Source of the DNA: Pseudonocardia oroxyli
Lineage (GTDB): Bacteria > Actinomycetota > Actinomycetes > Mycobacteriales > Pseudonocardiaceae
Assembly: GCF_900102195.1 (NCBI RefSeq)
Contig: NZ_FNBE01000013.1
Coordinates: 124,001 to 188,000, forward strand
Direction: 5' to 3'
DNA length: 64,000 nucleotides
Below, one piece after another: positions 25,231 to 33,589 of this stretch. The notes beneath the pieces are model-generated. The model was not told the origin of the DNA and made no database searches. It worked only from the letters and a program-made list of their open reading frames with translations. Every line of letters starts with the position of its first letter. The stretch's first letter is position 1. The translations under genes were made by a program, and so were the position numbers.

Positions 25231-25740
25231 TCAGAGCCTCGTCGAGGACTGTGACGGTGTTACGGAACCGTCAGCGGCCGGTTCCGGTCGGCGGGCGGTC
25301 ACCACGGCCCCCACCTGGGACTCCGCCCGTCGGACGTCCCAGAGCGTGCGAACGGAGGTGATCCGCGCGTGTCGGACGGCCACCACGGAGATCCCCAGGA
25401 CCCGCGCGGGTCGCCCTGTGGCGGGCACGCCGGGGAGCAGCCAGGACAGCTCGCGGTCGTGGGTGAAGGTCCAGCGGAGCTCGTCGACGACCCGGCGGGT
25501 GTCGACGGTCCGGGAGACCCGCTCGACGGCGAGGTCGGCGGGCAGGGCCAGACCGGCCAGGTGCTCGGCGATCTCGGCGGGCGAGTTCCCTCCCGTCATC
25601 GCCGGCATGTCGACCAGGGTCGCGGCGTCGTCGAGCAGGGCGAGCGCCGCCGCGACGTCCCGGTCGACGTACACGGCCCGCCGGAACAGGTCCCACGTGC
25701 GCTCGACCTCGCGCATGAGCACCTGCATGGCGGGCGTCAT
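25231..25740 (-). CDS. SnoaL/NTF2-like fold protein
   Basis: 169 residues from the ATG at 25740, which shares one base with the ndh stop (TGATG), so it is co-translated with the NADH dehydrogenase. VERTWDLFRRAVYVDRDVAAALALLDDAATLVDMPAMTGG and a later TRRVVDELRWTFTHDRELSWLLPG fit the NTF2-like cone fold. It may be an isomerase, ester cyclase or non-catalytic partner; no specific catalytic set can be read. The C-terminal tail of about 20 residues looks disordered. Confidence 0.65.
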   Translation of the reverse strand: MTPAMQVLMREVERTWDLFRRAVYVDRDVAAALALLDDAATLVDMPAMTGGNSPAEIAEHLAGLALPADLAVERVSRTVDTRRVVDELRWTFTHDRELSWLLPGVPATGRPARVLGISVVAVRHARITSVRTLWDVRRAESQVGAVVTARRPEPAADGSVTPSQSSTRL

Positions 25741-27071
25741 CAGGCGGCTTCGTGCTGCTCCGCGACCGCCTTCGCACCCGTCATGTCGATCAGGCGGTGG
25801 CCGCGGTTGCGGGCGTAGCGCAGCGAGCGGACCCAGTTGTAGAGGGTCCCGAGCCGGTTGCCCCAGCCGATCAGGAACGCGACGTGGACGTAGCACCACA
25901 GCAGGTAGGCGGGCCACCCGGTGAGCTTGAGGCCCATCGCGTCCGCCACGGCCTGCCGGGCGCCGATGGTCGCCATCGAGCCCTTGTCGAAGTACTTGAA
26001 CGGCGCCGGGGTGGTCGTGTCCCCCTTGAGCCGGTTCACGATCTGCTTGCCGACGTAGGTGCCCTGCTGCATGGCCACCTGCGCCACGCCCGGGAGCCGG
26101 TCGACGGTGGAGACCATGTCACCGATCGCGTACACGCCCTCGGCGTTCGGCACGGAGCAGTCCGGGTCGACCGCGAGGCGCCCGGCGCGGTCGGTCTCGG
26201 TGCCCGTGGCCTTCGCCAGCGTCGTGGCCAGCGGGGACGCCTTGACCCCCGCCGCCCAGATCTTCGTGCGGCTGACGATGGTGTCGACGCCCGCGGGGCC
26301 CTTCACCGTGATCGACTCGGCGTCCATGTCCGTGGCGGCGGTGTTCAGCCGGATCTCCACGCCCATCTTCTCCAGCCTGCGCTGGGTGTACCGCTGCAGC
26401 TTCGGGTCGAAGGGCGGGAGCACGGACGGCGCGGCGTCCAGCAGGATGATCTTGGCCTGCCGGGTGTCGATCGAGCGGTACTCCTCGGGCAGCACGTACT
26501 GCGCGAGCTCGGCGAGCTGACCGGTGATCTCGACGCCGGTCGGCCCGGCGCCCACCACGACGAACGTGAGCAGCGCCTCCCGCTCCTTGTCGTCGGTGGA
26601 GAGCTCGGCCAGCTCGTAGGAGCCCAGGATCTGGCTCCGCAGCATGCGGGCGTCCTCGATGCTCTTCATGCCCGGTGCGTACTGCGCCCACTCGTCGTGG
26701 CCGAAGTAGGCGTGCCCGGCACCGCCCGCGACCACGAGGTAGTCGTAGGGCAGGTCGATGTGCTGTGCGTTGGGCCCCAGCGACCGCACGACCCGGTTGT
26801 CCACGTCGATGTCGTAGACCTCGGCCAGCAGGGTGCGGGTGTTCTTCTGCCCCTTCACCACGCGGCGCAGCGCGGGCGCGATCAGGCCGGGGGAGAGGAT
26901 CCCGGTCGCCACCTGGTAGAGCAGCGGCTGGAACAGGTGGTGGTTGGTGCGGTCGACGAGCGTCACGTCCACGTCGGCACCCGCCAGGGCCTTCGCCGCG
27001 CGCACGCCGCCGAACCCACCGCCCACGATGACGACCTGCTTGCGGTCTCCGGTGCTGCTCGACTCGGCCAC
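25740..27071 (-). CDS. ndh: Type II NADH dehydrogenase (NDH-2)
   Basis: 443 residues from GTG at 27071, with GAGGGG upstream. FAD site VVIVGGGFGGVRAAKAL, NAD site FVVVGAGPTGVEITGQLAEL, a second FAD-binding motif VYAIGDMVST and a C-terminal membrane-surface segment (GWPAYLLWCYVHVAFLIGWGNRLGTLYNWV) are all present. NDH-2 passes electrons from NADH to menaquinone without pumping protons. It is followed by a co-translated NTF2-like protein. Confidence 0.92.
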   Translation of the reverse strand: MAESSSTGDRKQVVIVGGGFGGVRAAKALAGADVDVTLVDRTNHHLFQPLLYQVATGILSPGLIAPALRRVVKGQKNTRTLLAEVYDIDVDNRVVRSLGPNAQHIDLPYDYLVVAGGAGHAYFGHDEWAQYAPGMKSIEDARMLRSQILGSYELAELSTDDKEREALLTFVVVGAGPTGVEITGQLAELAQYVLPEEYRSIDTRQAKIILLDAAPSVLPPFDPKLQRYTQRRLEKMGVEIRLNTAATDMDAESITVKGPAGVDTIVSRTKIWAAGVKASPLATTLAKATGTETDRAGRLAVDPDCSVPNAEGVYAIGDMVSTVDRLPGVAQVAMQQGTYVGKQIVNRLKGDTTTPAPFKYFDKGSMATIGARQAVADAMGLKLTGWPAYLLWCYVHVAFLIGWGNRLGTLYNWVRSLRYARNRGHRLIDMTGAKAVAEQHEAA

Positions 27072-27222
27072 GGAAGATCTGCCCCTCTGGGATCGCCGGC
27101 ACGTACCGGACACTGGTGTACCGCAGCCCGGGCATCGTCGCAGGACCGCGCGCAGCAGAGAGCGTAGACGCCGCCGTGCACGCCGTGTGTTGCCCCGGGG
27201 TGTCCGGTGCGCGAACGGGGTG

Positions 27223-30108
27223 TCAGTTCCCGCCGGTGTCCGGTCCCTGGTCGGTGGCGCCGGCCGCGGTGGCCGCGCACGACTGCGCGAGGTCGCTGGG
27301 CGCCGCCCGGCCCTCCGCCGTCTCGTCCGAGCCCGAGGTCGCCGTCGACTCCGCCCGGGGGGAGGTGGTGGGCGCCGAGGGCGCCGCCGCGGACGTGGGC
27401 GCGGGTGCGGGCGGGTCGAGGGCCTCCTGGACGACCCGGCGCATGTACTCGACGTCCGGGCGGCCGGTGTTGAACTTGCCGTCCGGTTCGGACGGGTCCG
27501 GCAGGCTGGGGTCGAAGGCGATGCTCTGCAGGCTGAACCCCTCCCCGGCCAGCGCGGCGAGCGCGGGCAGGACCTGCTGGGGGATGTTGGTGTCGACGTT
27601 CTCCTTGGTGGCCGTGGCCACCGACTGGAAGTTCGCGATCAGGTCCGCGGGGCTCTTCTGCTCCAGCACCGAGTTGATCAGGCACCGCTGCCTGCTCATC
27701 CGGTCGTAGTCGGTGCTGTCGCGGCGGGAGCGGGCGAACCAGAGGGCCTCCTCGCCGTCGAGGTTCTGGACGCCCGGCTGGATGTAGCCGTCCGGCTTGA
27801 CGTGCCGCCCGTCCGCGGTGACCCCGTTGATCGGGATCGGCGTGGGCCCGACGTTCACCGTGACCCCGCCCATCGCGTCGACCAGGCTGGAGAACCCGGC
27901 CATGTTGACCTCGAGGTAGTAGTCGATGGGCAGGCCGGTCATGTAGGAGATCGAGTCCTGCAGCAGGTTCAGCCCGATGTCGTCGGTCGGCCCCTTCGGC
28001 GCGAGCGCCGGGTGCTCGTGCGCGTAGGCGTACACGGCGTTGAGCAGGTAGTTCCCCGAGAGCGGGTCGCTCGGGTCGTGGAAGCCGTTCGGGAACTCCT
28101 TCGCCATGGGGGTGCCCGGGGTGAACTCGGCGCGCTGGATGTTGCGGGGCAGGCCGAACAGGGTGGTGCGTCCGGTCGTGGTGTCGATGCTCGCCAGCAT
28201 CATGGTGTCCGTGCGGGTGCCGGTGCGGTCGGGTCCGGCGTCGCTGCCCAGGAGCAGGACGTTCAGCCGGTCCTTGCCGAGCGCCACGGTCGCGTCGGTG
28301 CCGCCGGGGCCGCCGTCGAACAGCTCGTTGAGCAGGGACCGCGAGGAGTTGGCGAGGTCCGCGGCGTAGCCGAACGGGACCGCCACGGCCATGCACAGCA
28401 CCGCCGCGGTGCCGGTGCCGAGGATCTTCTTGCCCAGCCCCATGTTCCGCGGGCGGGCCAGCGCGTACGTCCGGGCGACGACGGCGACCCACGCCAGTCC
28501 GATCGCGAGCGCCGCGAGGGCGGCCGCGGCGAGGACCGAGGTGGACAGCACCGACTCGACGAGGGTGGTGCGGCGCAGCGTGAACGCGACGACGAGCGCG
28601 GCCGCCACGAGCAGGAGGAACAGGCCGAGGATGACCGCCCCGGTGCGGGTGCGGCGCAGCAGGAGGTGCCCGGAGCCGGGGACGAGGGTCGACGCGGCGG
28701 TGGTGGCCAGCGCCGCGCCGAGCGTCCGGCGGGCGGTGCGGTCGCGCCGCTTCGCGGCCGGGGAGGCCGCGGCGGTCTCGGCCGTCGCCTCGGCCCGCCT
28801 GCGGGCGACGCGATCGGTGGCACGGTCGGTGGCGCGAGCCTCGGTGCCGGTGCCGGTGCCGGTGCCGGTTCGGGAGCGGCCGCCCCAGTCGGCTCGGTCG
28901 GCTCGGTCGGTGAGCGCGGTGGGTGCGTCCGAGGCGCTGCCCGCGCCGACGGGGGCGCGGCGGTTCTGGGGTGGGACGCCCGGTGGGGCGCCGCGGCCGC
29001 TGCGCCCCACCGGGCGCGCGGTTCCGGGGCGGTCGTCGCCGTCGCGGGGACCACTGTCGCGGGGACCGCGCGGGGGCGCCGAACGGTCGCCCGTGGGGCG
29101 GCCGGGGCCGCCGGGGGCGGGGACGACCGGCCCGCCGCGGGAGGCGCTGCGGTCGGAGCTGCTGCGGTCGGCGCCGGTGCCCGCCGGGCCGCGGGGCGTG
29201 CTGCGGTCGAGGGCGCCCGGTCCGGCGGCCGCCCGCCGGTCGCCGGGAGCAGAGCGGTCGCCGGGAGCGGAGCGGTCGCCGGGAGCGGAGCGGTCGCCGG
29301 GGGTGCTGCGGTCGCCGGGCCGGTCGCCGGGCGCGGAGCGGTCGCGGGGACCGTTCGGGTCGAGCGCGGGGCGGCGGTCGGAGCCGGGGGAGCCGGGGCC
29401 GGGGCCCGCGGGTGCGGGTCGGCTGTCAGGGCTGCGCAGGCCGTTCGGGTCGGGGCGGCGGGGTGCACCGGGCGCGCCGGATCCGCTGCGGTCGCGCCCC
29501 CCGGGTGCGCCGGGACCCCCCGGTGCGCCGGGACCCGGGCCGCCGGGACCCGCACCGCCGGGACCCGGGCCGCCCGGACCCGCACCGCCCGGACCCGAGC
29601 CGCTGCGTTCGAGGCTCTGGGCGCCGGGGTCCGCACCGCCGCGCACCGATCCACTGCGCTCGGGGGCGCCGCCGGGTCGGCTCGGGGCCGCCGGTCCGCG
29701 GGCTCCACCGCCGGGCCCGCTGCCCGTCCCCCCGCGTCCCGGCGGTGCGTAACCCGCCGGGCCGCTGCGGTCGGGACCGGGCATTCCGCGGCCGTGCGAG
29801 GGGGCCCCGGGACCCCGCGGCGCCACGGCCCCGCCGGGGCCCGGGACGCCCGGCCGCTGCTGGGCGTGGCGGCCCGAGGTCCAGGGCGGGTCGGCGCGCG
29901 GCGGTGGCTCGGGGTGCGACCGGTCGGCGCGCCGGGGCCAGGGCTCGTCCGGGCGGGGCGGGCGTCGGTCGCGGTGCCCGTCGGGACCGCGGTGCCCGTC
30001 GGGACCGCGGGGGTCGGCGGCGCGGGGGTCGGCGGCGCGGGCGTCGGGGGAGGGGGGCGCCTCGACCGGGCGTGCGTCGGAGCGTCCGCGTCGCGGGTCG
30101 TCGGCCAC
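27223..30108 (-). CDS. LytR-CpsA-Psr (LCP) protein with a giant low-complexity N-terminal region
   Basis: 961 residues from GTG at 30108, with AAGGGG eight bases upstream. The first 440 residues are almost entirely Pro/Gly/Arg/Ser/Asp/Ala with tandem repeats. Helices follow (GAVILGLFLLLVAAALVVAF; LAALAIGLAWVAVVARTYALA; AAVLCMAVAVPFGYA), then an LCP domain (LNVLLLGSDAGPDRTGTRTDTMMLASID, TTLFGLPRNI, MAGFSSLVDAMGGVTVNV, EALWFARSRRDSTDYDRMSRQRCLI). LCP enzymes ligate cell-wall polymers such as arabinogalactan to peptidoglycan. The N-terminal region probably lies in the cytoplasm; its length is unusual for the family. Confidence 0.85.
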   Translation of the reverse strand: MADDPRRGRSDARPVEAPPSPDARAADPRAADPRGPDGHRGPDGHRDRRPPRPDEPWPRRADRSHPEPPPRADPPWTSGRHAQQRPGVPGPGGAVAPRGPGAPSHGRGMPGPDRSGPAGYAPPGRGGTGSGPGGGARGPAAPSRPGGAPERSGSVRGGADPGAQSLERSGSGPGGAGPGGPGPGGAGPGGPGPGAPGGPGAPGGRDRSGSGAPGAPRRPDPNGLRSPDSRPAPAGPGPGSPGSDRRPALDPNGPRDRSAPGDRPGDRSTPGDRSAPGDRSAPGDRSAPGDRRAAAGPGALDRSTPRGPAGTGADRSSSDRSASRGGPVVPAPGGPGRPTGDRSAPPRGPRDSGPRDGDDRPGTARPVGRSGRGAPPGVPPQNRRAPVGAGSASDAPTALTDRADRADWGGRSRTGTGTGTGTEARATDRATDRVARRRAEATAETAAASPAAKRRDRTARRTLGAALATTAASTLVPGSGHLLLRRTRTGAVILGLFLLLVAAALVVAFTLRRTTLVESVLSTSVLAAAALAALAIGLAWVAVVARTYALARPRNMGLGKKILGTGTAAVLCMAVAVPFGYAADLANSSRSLLNELFDGGPGGTDATVALGKDRLNVLLLGSDAGPDRTGTRTDTMMLASIDTTTGRTTLFGLPRNIQRAEFTPGTPMAKEFPNGFHDPSDPLSGNYLLNAVYAYAHEHPALAPKGPTDDIGLNLLQDSISYMTGLPIDYYLEVNMAGFSSLVDAMGGVTVNVGPTPIPINGVTADGRHVKPDGYIQPGVQNLDGEEALWFARSRRDSTDYDRMSRQRCLINSVLEQKSPADLIANFQSVATATKENVDTNIPQQVLPALAALAGEGFSLQSIAFDPSLPDPSEPDGKFNTGRPDVEYMRRVVQEALDPPAPAPTSAAAPSAPTTSPRAESTATSGSDETAEGRAAPSDLAQSCAATAAGATDQGPDTGGN
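28843..28866. repeat. Hexanucleotide tandem repeat in the LCP gene
   Basis: Four perfect copies of GGTGCC followed by a partial fifth, encoding Gly-Thr dipeptides on the minus strand. It lies just before the membrane part of the LCP protein and is prone to slippage in 6-base steps that keep the frame. Confidence 0.8.
29237..29290. repeat. 18-base tandem repeat in the LCP gene
   Basis: Three near-perfect units of CGGTCGCCGGGAGCGGAG plus degenerate partial copies to about 29340, encoding repeated Arg-Ser-Ala-Pro-Gly-Asp on the minus strand. Copy-number change would alter the N-terminal length without shifting the frame. Confidence 0.8.
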
Positions 30109-30494
30109 CGGGACACCCCTTTCTGCACATGCGGCTGCGGTCGGGCCGGCACGTGAGTGGCTCGGAGTGGTCACGGCAGACGCGGGGGTGCTCCTGCCGT
30201 CCTCACGGTCGGAATCTCCACGGCGAGATGGCCGAGACGATACTGCCCGTCACCACCTCGGTTCGGGCGCCCCTACCGGTTGCCGGCGACGACGGCCCCG
30301 AGCGGCCCACGGCGTTCGCCCGGGTGGGCCGAACGCGACCGGCTCGGCGGCCGTCCGGCGCAGCTCACTACGGCTGTCGCGCTGTGGGCACGACCGATGC
30401 GGCGACCGGGACCCGGCCGCCTCGCGCGAGCCGGACAGGAGGGGTCGGCCGGGGCGAATCGTGACGATCCGTGACCTTCTGCTCGCTCGCCGGT
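30109..30494. other. 386-base gap without a recognisable gene
   Basis: This is the upstream region of the LCP gene and lies beyond the end of the LytTR-regulator gene, both on the minus strand. Small frames exist on both strands, but none has a ribosome site plus a plausible protein. No strong hairpin terminator stands out. It presumably contains the LCP promoter. Confidence 0.5.
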
Positions 30495-31355
30495 TCAGCG
30501 GATGCGGGCCAGCGGGCCCGTCGGGCCGTCCTCGCGGGGCGGGCGGCCGCGCAGGATCCGCTTGAGGGCCGCGGTGTGCCTGCGGGAGACCGGCAGCTCC
30601 GGGGTGCCGGGGCCGTGCCCGATGCGGACGACGTAGCCGGAGCCGGACAGCCGCAGCTCGGTGATCAGCGGCAGCGCGACGAGGTAGGCGCGGTGGATCC
30701 GGACGAACCCCGCCTCGCGCCAGCGCTCCTCGAGCACCGACAGCGGGATGCGGACGAGGTGGCTGCCCTCGGTGGTGTGCAGGCGGGCGTAGTCGCCCTG
30801 GGCCTCGACGAAACGCACCGAGGAGCGGGGGACGAGCTTGGTGGTGCCCGCCAGCTCGACGGGGATCACCTCGTCCTCCGGCGGCTGCGGCGCCGGGGGG
30901 CGACCGGCCGGGGCGGGGGCGCTGGGCGCGGAGGCGGGCCGGACCCCGGCGCGGCTGGCGATGGTGCGGTCGATGGAGCCCGCGAGCCGCTCCGAGCGCA
31001 GCGGCTTGAGGAGGTAGTCGACGGCGCCGATCTCGTAGGCGTCCACGGCGCGGTCGTCGTGGGCGGTCACGAAGACGACGGGGGGCGGCGCGGCCATGGC
31101 CGACAGCACCCGGGCGAGCTCGAGACCGTCGAGTCCCGGCATCCGGATGTCGAGGAACACCAGGTCCACACCGGACTCGCCCGGGTTGGCACCCGGTCGC
31201 GAGCCCAGGATCCGCAGCGCCTCGGTGGCGTCCGGCGCCGTCAGCACCGTGCCGACCCGTGCGTCCTCTCCCAGCAGATGGGCGAGTTCCTGCAACGCAG
31301 GCTCCTCGTCGTCGACGGCCAGGACCGTCAGTCCATCCGAGAGCTGGGTGCTCAC
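30495..31355 (-). CDS. LytTR-family response regulator
   Basis: 286 residues, GTG start with GGAGGAGG upstream. The receiver domain (TVLAVDDEEPALQELAHLL) has phosphoacceptor Asp in DLVFLDIRMPGLDG and lysine in YLLKPLR. After a Pro/Ala linker, the LytTR DNA-binding domain (FVEAQGDYARLHTTEGSHLVRIPLSVLEERW... FVRIHRAYLVAL... PVSRRHTAALKRIL) is complete. LytTR regulators often control cell-wall or exported functions. No sensor kinase gene is adjacent. The neighbouring LCP gene on the same strand is a conceivable target. Confidence 0.9.
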   Translation of the reverse strand: MSTQLSDGLTVLAVDDEEPALQELAHLLGEDARVGTVLTAPDATEALRILGSRPGANPGESGVDLVFLDIRMPGLDGLELARVLSAMAAPPPVVFVTAHDDRAVDAYEIGAVDYLLKPLRSERLAGSIDRTIASRAGVRPASAPSAPAPAGRPPAPQPPEDEVIPVELAGTTKLVPRSSVRFVEAQGDYARLHTTEGSHLVRIPLSVLEERWREAGFVRIHRAYLVALPLITELRLSGSGYVVRIGHGPGTPELPVSRRHTAALKRILRGRPPREDGPTGPLARIR

Positions 31356-31637
31356 GTGGCCTCCTCCTCGCGGGTTCGCGGCGGGCGACGGGCCGGAGAA
31401 CGTGGTCCGTCACCGACGCCGGAGAGTCCATCCCCGACACCAGTGGGTGACTGCGGGCACAACGCTAGCGAAGGGCGTTCCGTCCCTCGACGACCGGTCG
31501 ACGGCTATCCCGTCCCGCGCGGTGGACGGCACGCCGCCCGGCGCGCCGCGGGGGCCGTGCCTGCCCGCGGACCGCCGGGGAACACCAGACGACCGCTCAC
31601 CGTTGAGATGATTGCCGTTGCAACAAGAGGGGGAGAG

Positions 31638-32732
31638 ATGCAGTTCGGGATCTTCACGGTCGGGGACGTCACCCGGGATCCGACGACGGGCGTCACGCCG
31701 TCCGAGCACGAGCGGATCCGCGCGATGGTCCGCTACGCCCGGCACGCCGAGGCGGTGGGGCTGGACGTGTTCGCCACCGGCGAGCACCACAACCCGCCGT
31801 TCGTCCCGTCGTCGCCCACCACGCTGCTCGGCTACATCGCCGGGAGCACGGAGCGGCTGGTGCTGTCCACGTCCACCACGCTCATCACGACGAACGACCC
31901 GGTCAAGATCGCCGAGGACTTCGCCATGCTGCAGCACCTGGCGGGCCCCGAGCGGGTCGACCTGATGCTCGGCCGCGGCAACACCGCCCCGGTGTACCCG
32001 TGGTTCGGCCAGGAGATCGAGAACTCGGTGCCGCTCACCGTCGAGAACTACCAGCTGCTGCGGGCGCTCTGGGACGCCGAGGGCCCGATCGACTTCGAGG
32101 GCCGCTTCCGGGCCCCGCTGCACGGGTTCGTCTCCACGCCGCGCCCGGTCGACGGCGTCGCGCCGTTCGTCTGGCACGGCTCGATCCGCACGCCCGAGGT
32201 CGCGGAGATCGCCGCCTACTTCGGCGACGGCTTCTTCGCCAACAACATCTTCTGGCCGCCGGAGCACTACACGCGGCTGATCGGGCTCTACCGGCAGCGG
32301 TTCGAACACCACGGGCACGGCCCGGCGAACACCGCGACGGTCGGGCTCGGCGGACAGTTCTTCATGCGCCGCAACAGCCAGGACGCCTGGAACGAGTTCC
32401 GGCCGTACTTCGACGAGGCCCCGGTCTACGGCCACGGCCCCTCGATGGCGGACTTCACCGAGCGCACCCCGCTGACCGTCGGCAGCCCGCAGCAGGTGAT
32501 CGACCGCACGCTCACCTTCCGCGAGCACTTCGGCGACTACCAGCGCCAGCTGTTCCTCGTCGACCACGCGGGCCTGCCGGAGAAGACGGTGCTCGAGCAG
32601 CTCGACCTGCTCGGCGAGATCCTCCCGACGCTGCGCGCGGAGTTCGAGGCGCGCCGTCCGGAGGGGGTCCCGTCGGACCCGCCCACGCACGCCGAGCGGG
32701 TCGTGGCGCGGGCCGTGCCGCAGCCCGTCTGA
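31638..32732 (+). CDS. LLM-class FMN-dependent luciferase-like monooxygenase (CE1758-type)
   Basis: 364 residues, ATG preceded by GAGGGGGAG. MQFGIFTVGDVTRDPTTG, FATGEHHNPPFVPSSPTTLLGYIA, STSTTLITTNDPVKIAEDFAMLQHL and LMLGRGNTAPVYPWFG are the hallmark segments of the corynebacterial CE1758 subgroup. These TIM-barrel enzymes use reduced FMN and oxygen; the substrate of the subgroup is unknown. No flavin reductase gene lies beside it, so it appears monocistronic. Confidence 0.85.
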   Translation: MQFGIFTVGDVTRDPTTGVTPSEHERIRAMVRYARHAEAVGLDVFATGEHHNPPFVPSSPTTLLGYIAGSTERLVLSTSTTLITTNDPVKIAEDFAMLQHLAGPERVDLMLGRGNTAPVYPWFGQEIENSVPLTVENYQLLRALWDAEGPIDFEGRFRAPLHGFVSTPRPVDGVAPFVWHGSIRTPEVAEIAAYFGDGFFANNIFWPPEHYTRLIGLYRQRFEHHGHGPANTATVGLGGQFFMRRNSQDAWNEFRPYFDEAPVYGHGPSMADFTERTPLTVGSPQQVIDRTLTFREHFGDYQRQLFLVDHAGLPEKTVLEQLDLLGEILPTLRAEFEARRPEGVPSDPPTHAERVVARAVPQPV

Positions 32733-33006
32733 CGGCTCGGGCGTCACCGAGCGTGTCCCCCAGAGGGCCCATGGCGCCCGAGACGTGCGGGGGAGCGCGA
32801 TGGTTCCCGGTTGTGACCTTGACCCTTCGTCACCGAAATCGGTTGCCGCGCAGCGGGAGGAAGGGCAGCCTGGTCACGTGGTCGACAACGGTGGTGAGCG
32901 TCGGGCGCCTCGCGCGCCCCGCTCGGTGCTGCGCGTCGGCCACGTCGTGCACGGCTGGTGTCGCGGTCGTTGACCGCCGTCCCCGTCGTCGCTTCCGGAG
33001 AACGAG

Positions 33007-33141
33007 ATGCGCAACCAGAAGCGCCTGATCCGTCGTCGCACCGTCGACCACCTGCGGACGTCGAGCGCGCTGTGTCGGTCCACCACGTCGGCCACCGCAC
33101 CAGCCACCCTGATCCGTCCGCCCCGTAGGAGCACGTCATGA
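33007..33141 (+). CDS. Leader-type peptide with RRRTVDHLR...C motif, overlapping the next gene
   Basis: 44 residues, ATG with GGAG seven bases upstream. It contains IRRRTVDHLRTSSALCR, matching the actinobacterial (T)RR(R)-x-V-D-H-L-R-x-S-S-A-x-C-R leader-peptide motif seen before sulfur genes. Unlike the two leaders near 13.7 and 14.9 kb, it continues for 20 residues and its TGA overlaps the ATG of the following gene (ATGA). It is therefore directly coupled to an unknown small protein. What it senses is unclear, because no sulfur enzyme follows. Confidence 0.65.
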   Translation: MRNQKRLIRRRTVDHLRTSSALCRSTTSATAPATLIRPPRRSTS

Positions 33142-33422
33142 CCGCCCCGACAGACGACCGCACGGCACCGAGGCCGTCGGTCCCCAGTCAGGAACCCCCG
33201 ACCGTCCGGCTGCCGAAGCCCACCCGGGACGACCGCCGCACGGAGATCGTCACCCGCCTGCTGGACTCCCTCGAGGACCTGGTGACCCGGCACCGGGCCC
33301 TGTCGGGTGACCCGTACCAGGTGGACCTGCACGCCGAGCTGATCGCCGCCGAGGTGGCGCACGAGCTCTCGGTGACGCGGTCGGCCCTGCGTCGCAACCC
33401 GCCGCTGCGCCGCGCCGACTAG
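33138..33422 (+). CDS. Small protein of unknown function
   Basis: 94 residues with no family I recognise. The first 30 residues are Pro/Thr/Arg-rich and probably disordered; the rest (EIVTRLLDSLEDLVTRHRALSG, then VDLHAELIAAEVAHELSVTRSALRRN) should form two amphipathic helices. There is no signal peptide or membrane helix. It starts inside the stop codon of the leader-type ORF and is followed by a strong terminator, so leader plus gene form a closed two-cistron unit. Confidence 0.65.
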   Translation: MTAPTDDRTAPRPSVPSQEPPTVRLPKPTRDDRRTEIVTRLLDSLEDLVTRHRALSGDPYQVDLHAELIAAEVAHELSVTRSALRRNPPLRRAD

Positions 33423-33432
33423 ATCCCCGCCC

Positions 33433-33469
33433 CGAACGGCCCGCGACCTCTCCGGTCGCGGGCCGTTCG
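33433..33469 (+). terminator. Strong hairpin terminator
   Basis: A 16-base perfect stem (33433-33448 with 33454-33469) and a 5-base loop, beginning 11 bases after the stop of the 94-residue protein and followed by a short T-containing stretch. Confidence 0.85.
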
Positions 33470-33589
33470 TGTGTCCAGGTGTGTCCCGTCGCTTCGGACA
33501 GGGTCTGCCCGCAACCCACTATGGCACTGAGTGCCGAAATAGTAGGGTGGCGGCCACCAGAGACGTCCAGCTGCGAAGGGGCAGGCGAG

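Noticed and set aside
29237..29340. Tandem repeats considered as a CRISPR array
   Set aside because: The units are contiguous 18-mers without spacers and encode an in-frame peptide repeat.
32733..33006. Small frames upstream of the third leader considered as genes
   Set aside because: None combines a ribosome site with a plausible protein; the stretch is more likely the promoter region of the leader unit.
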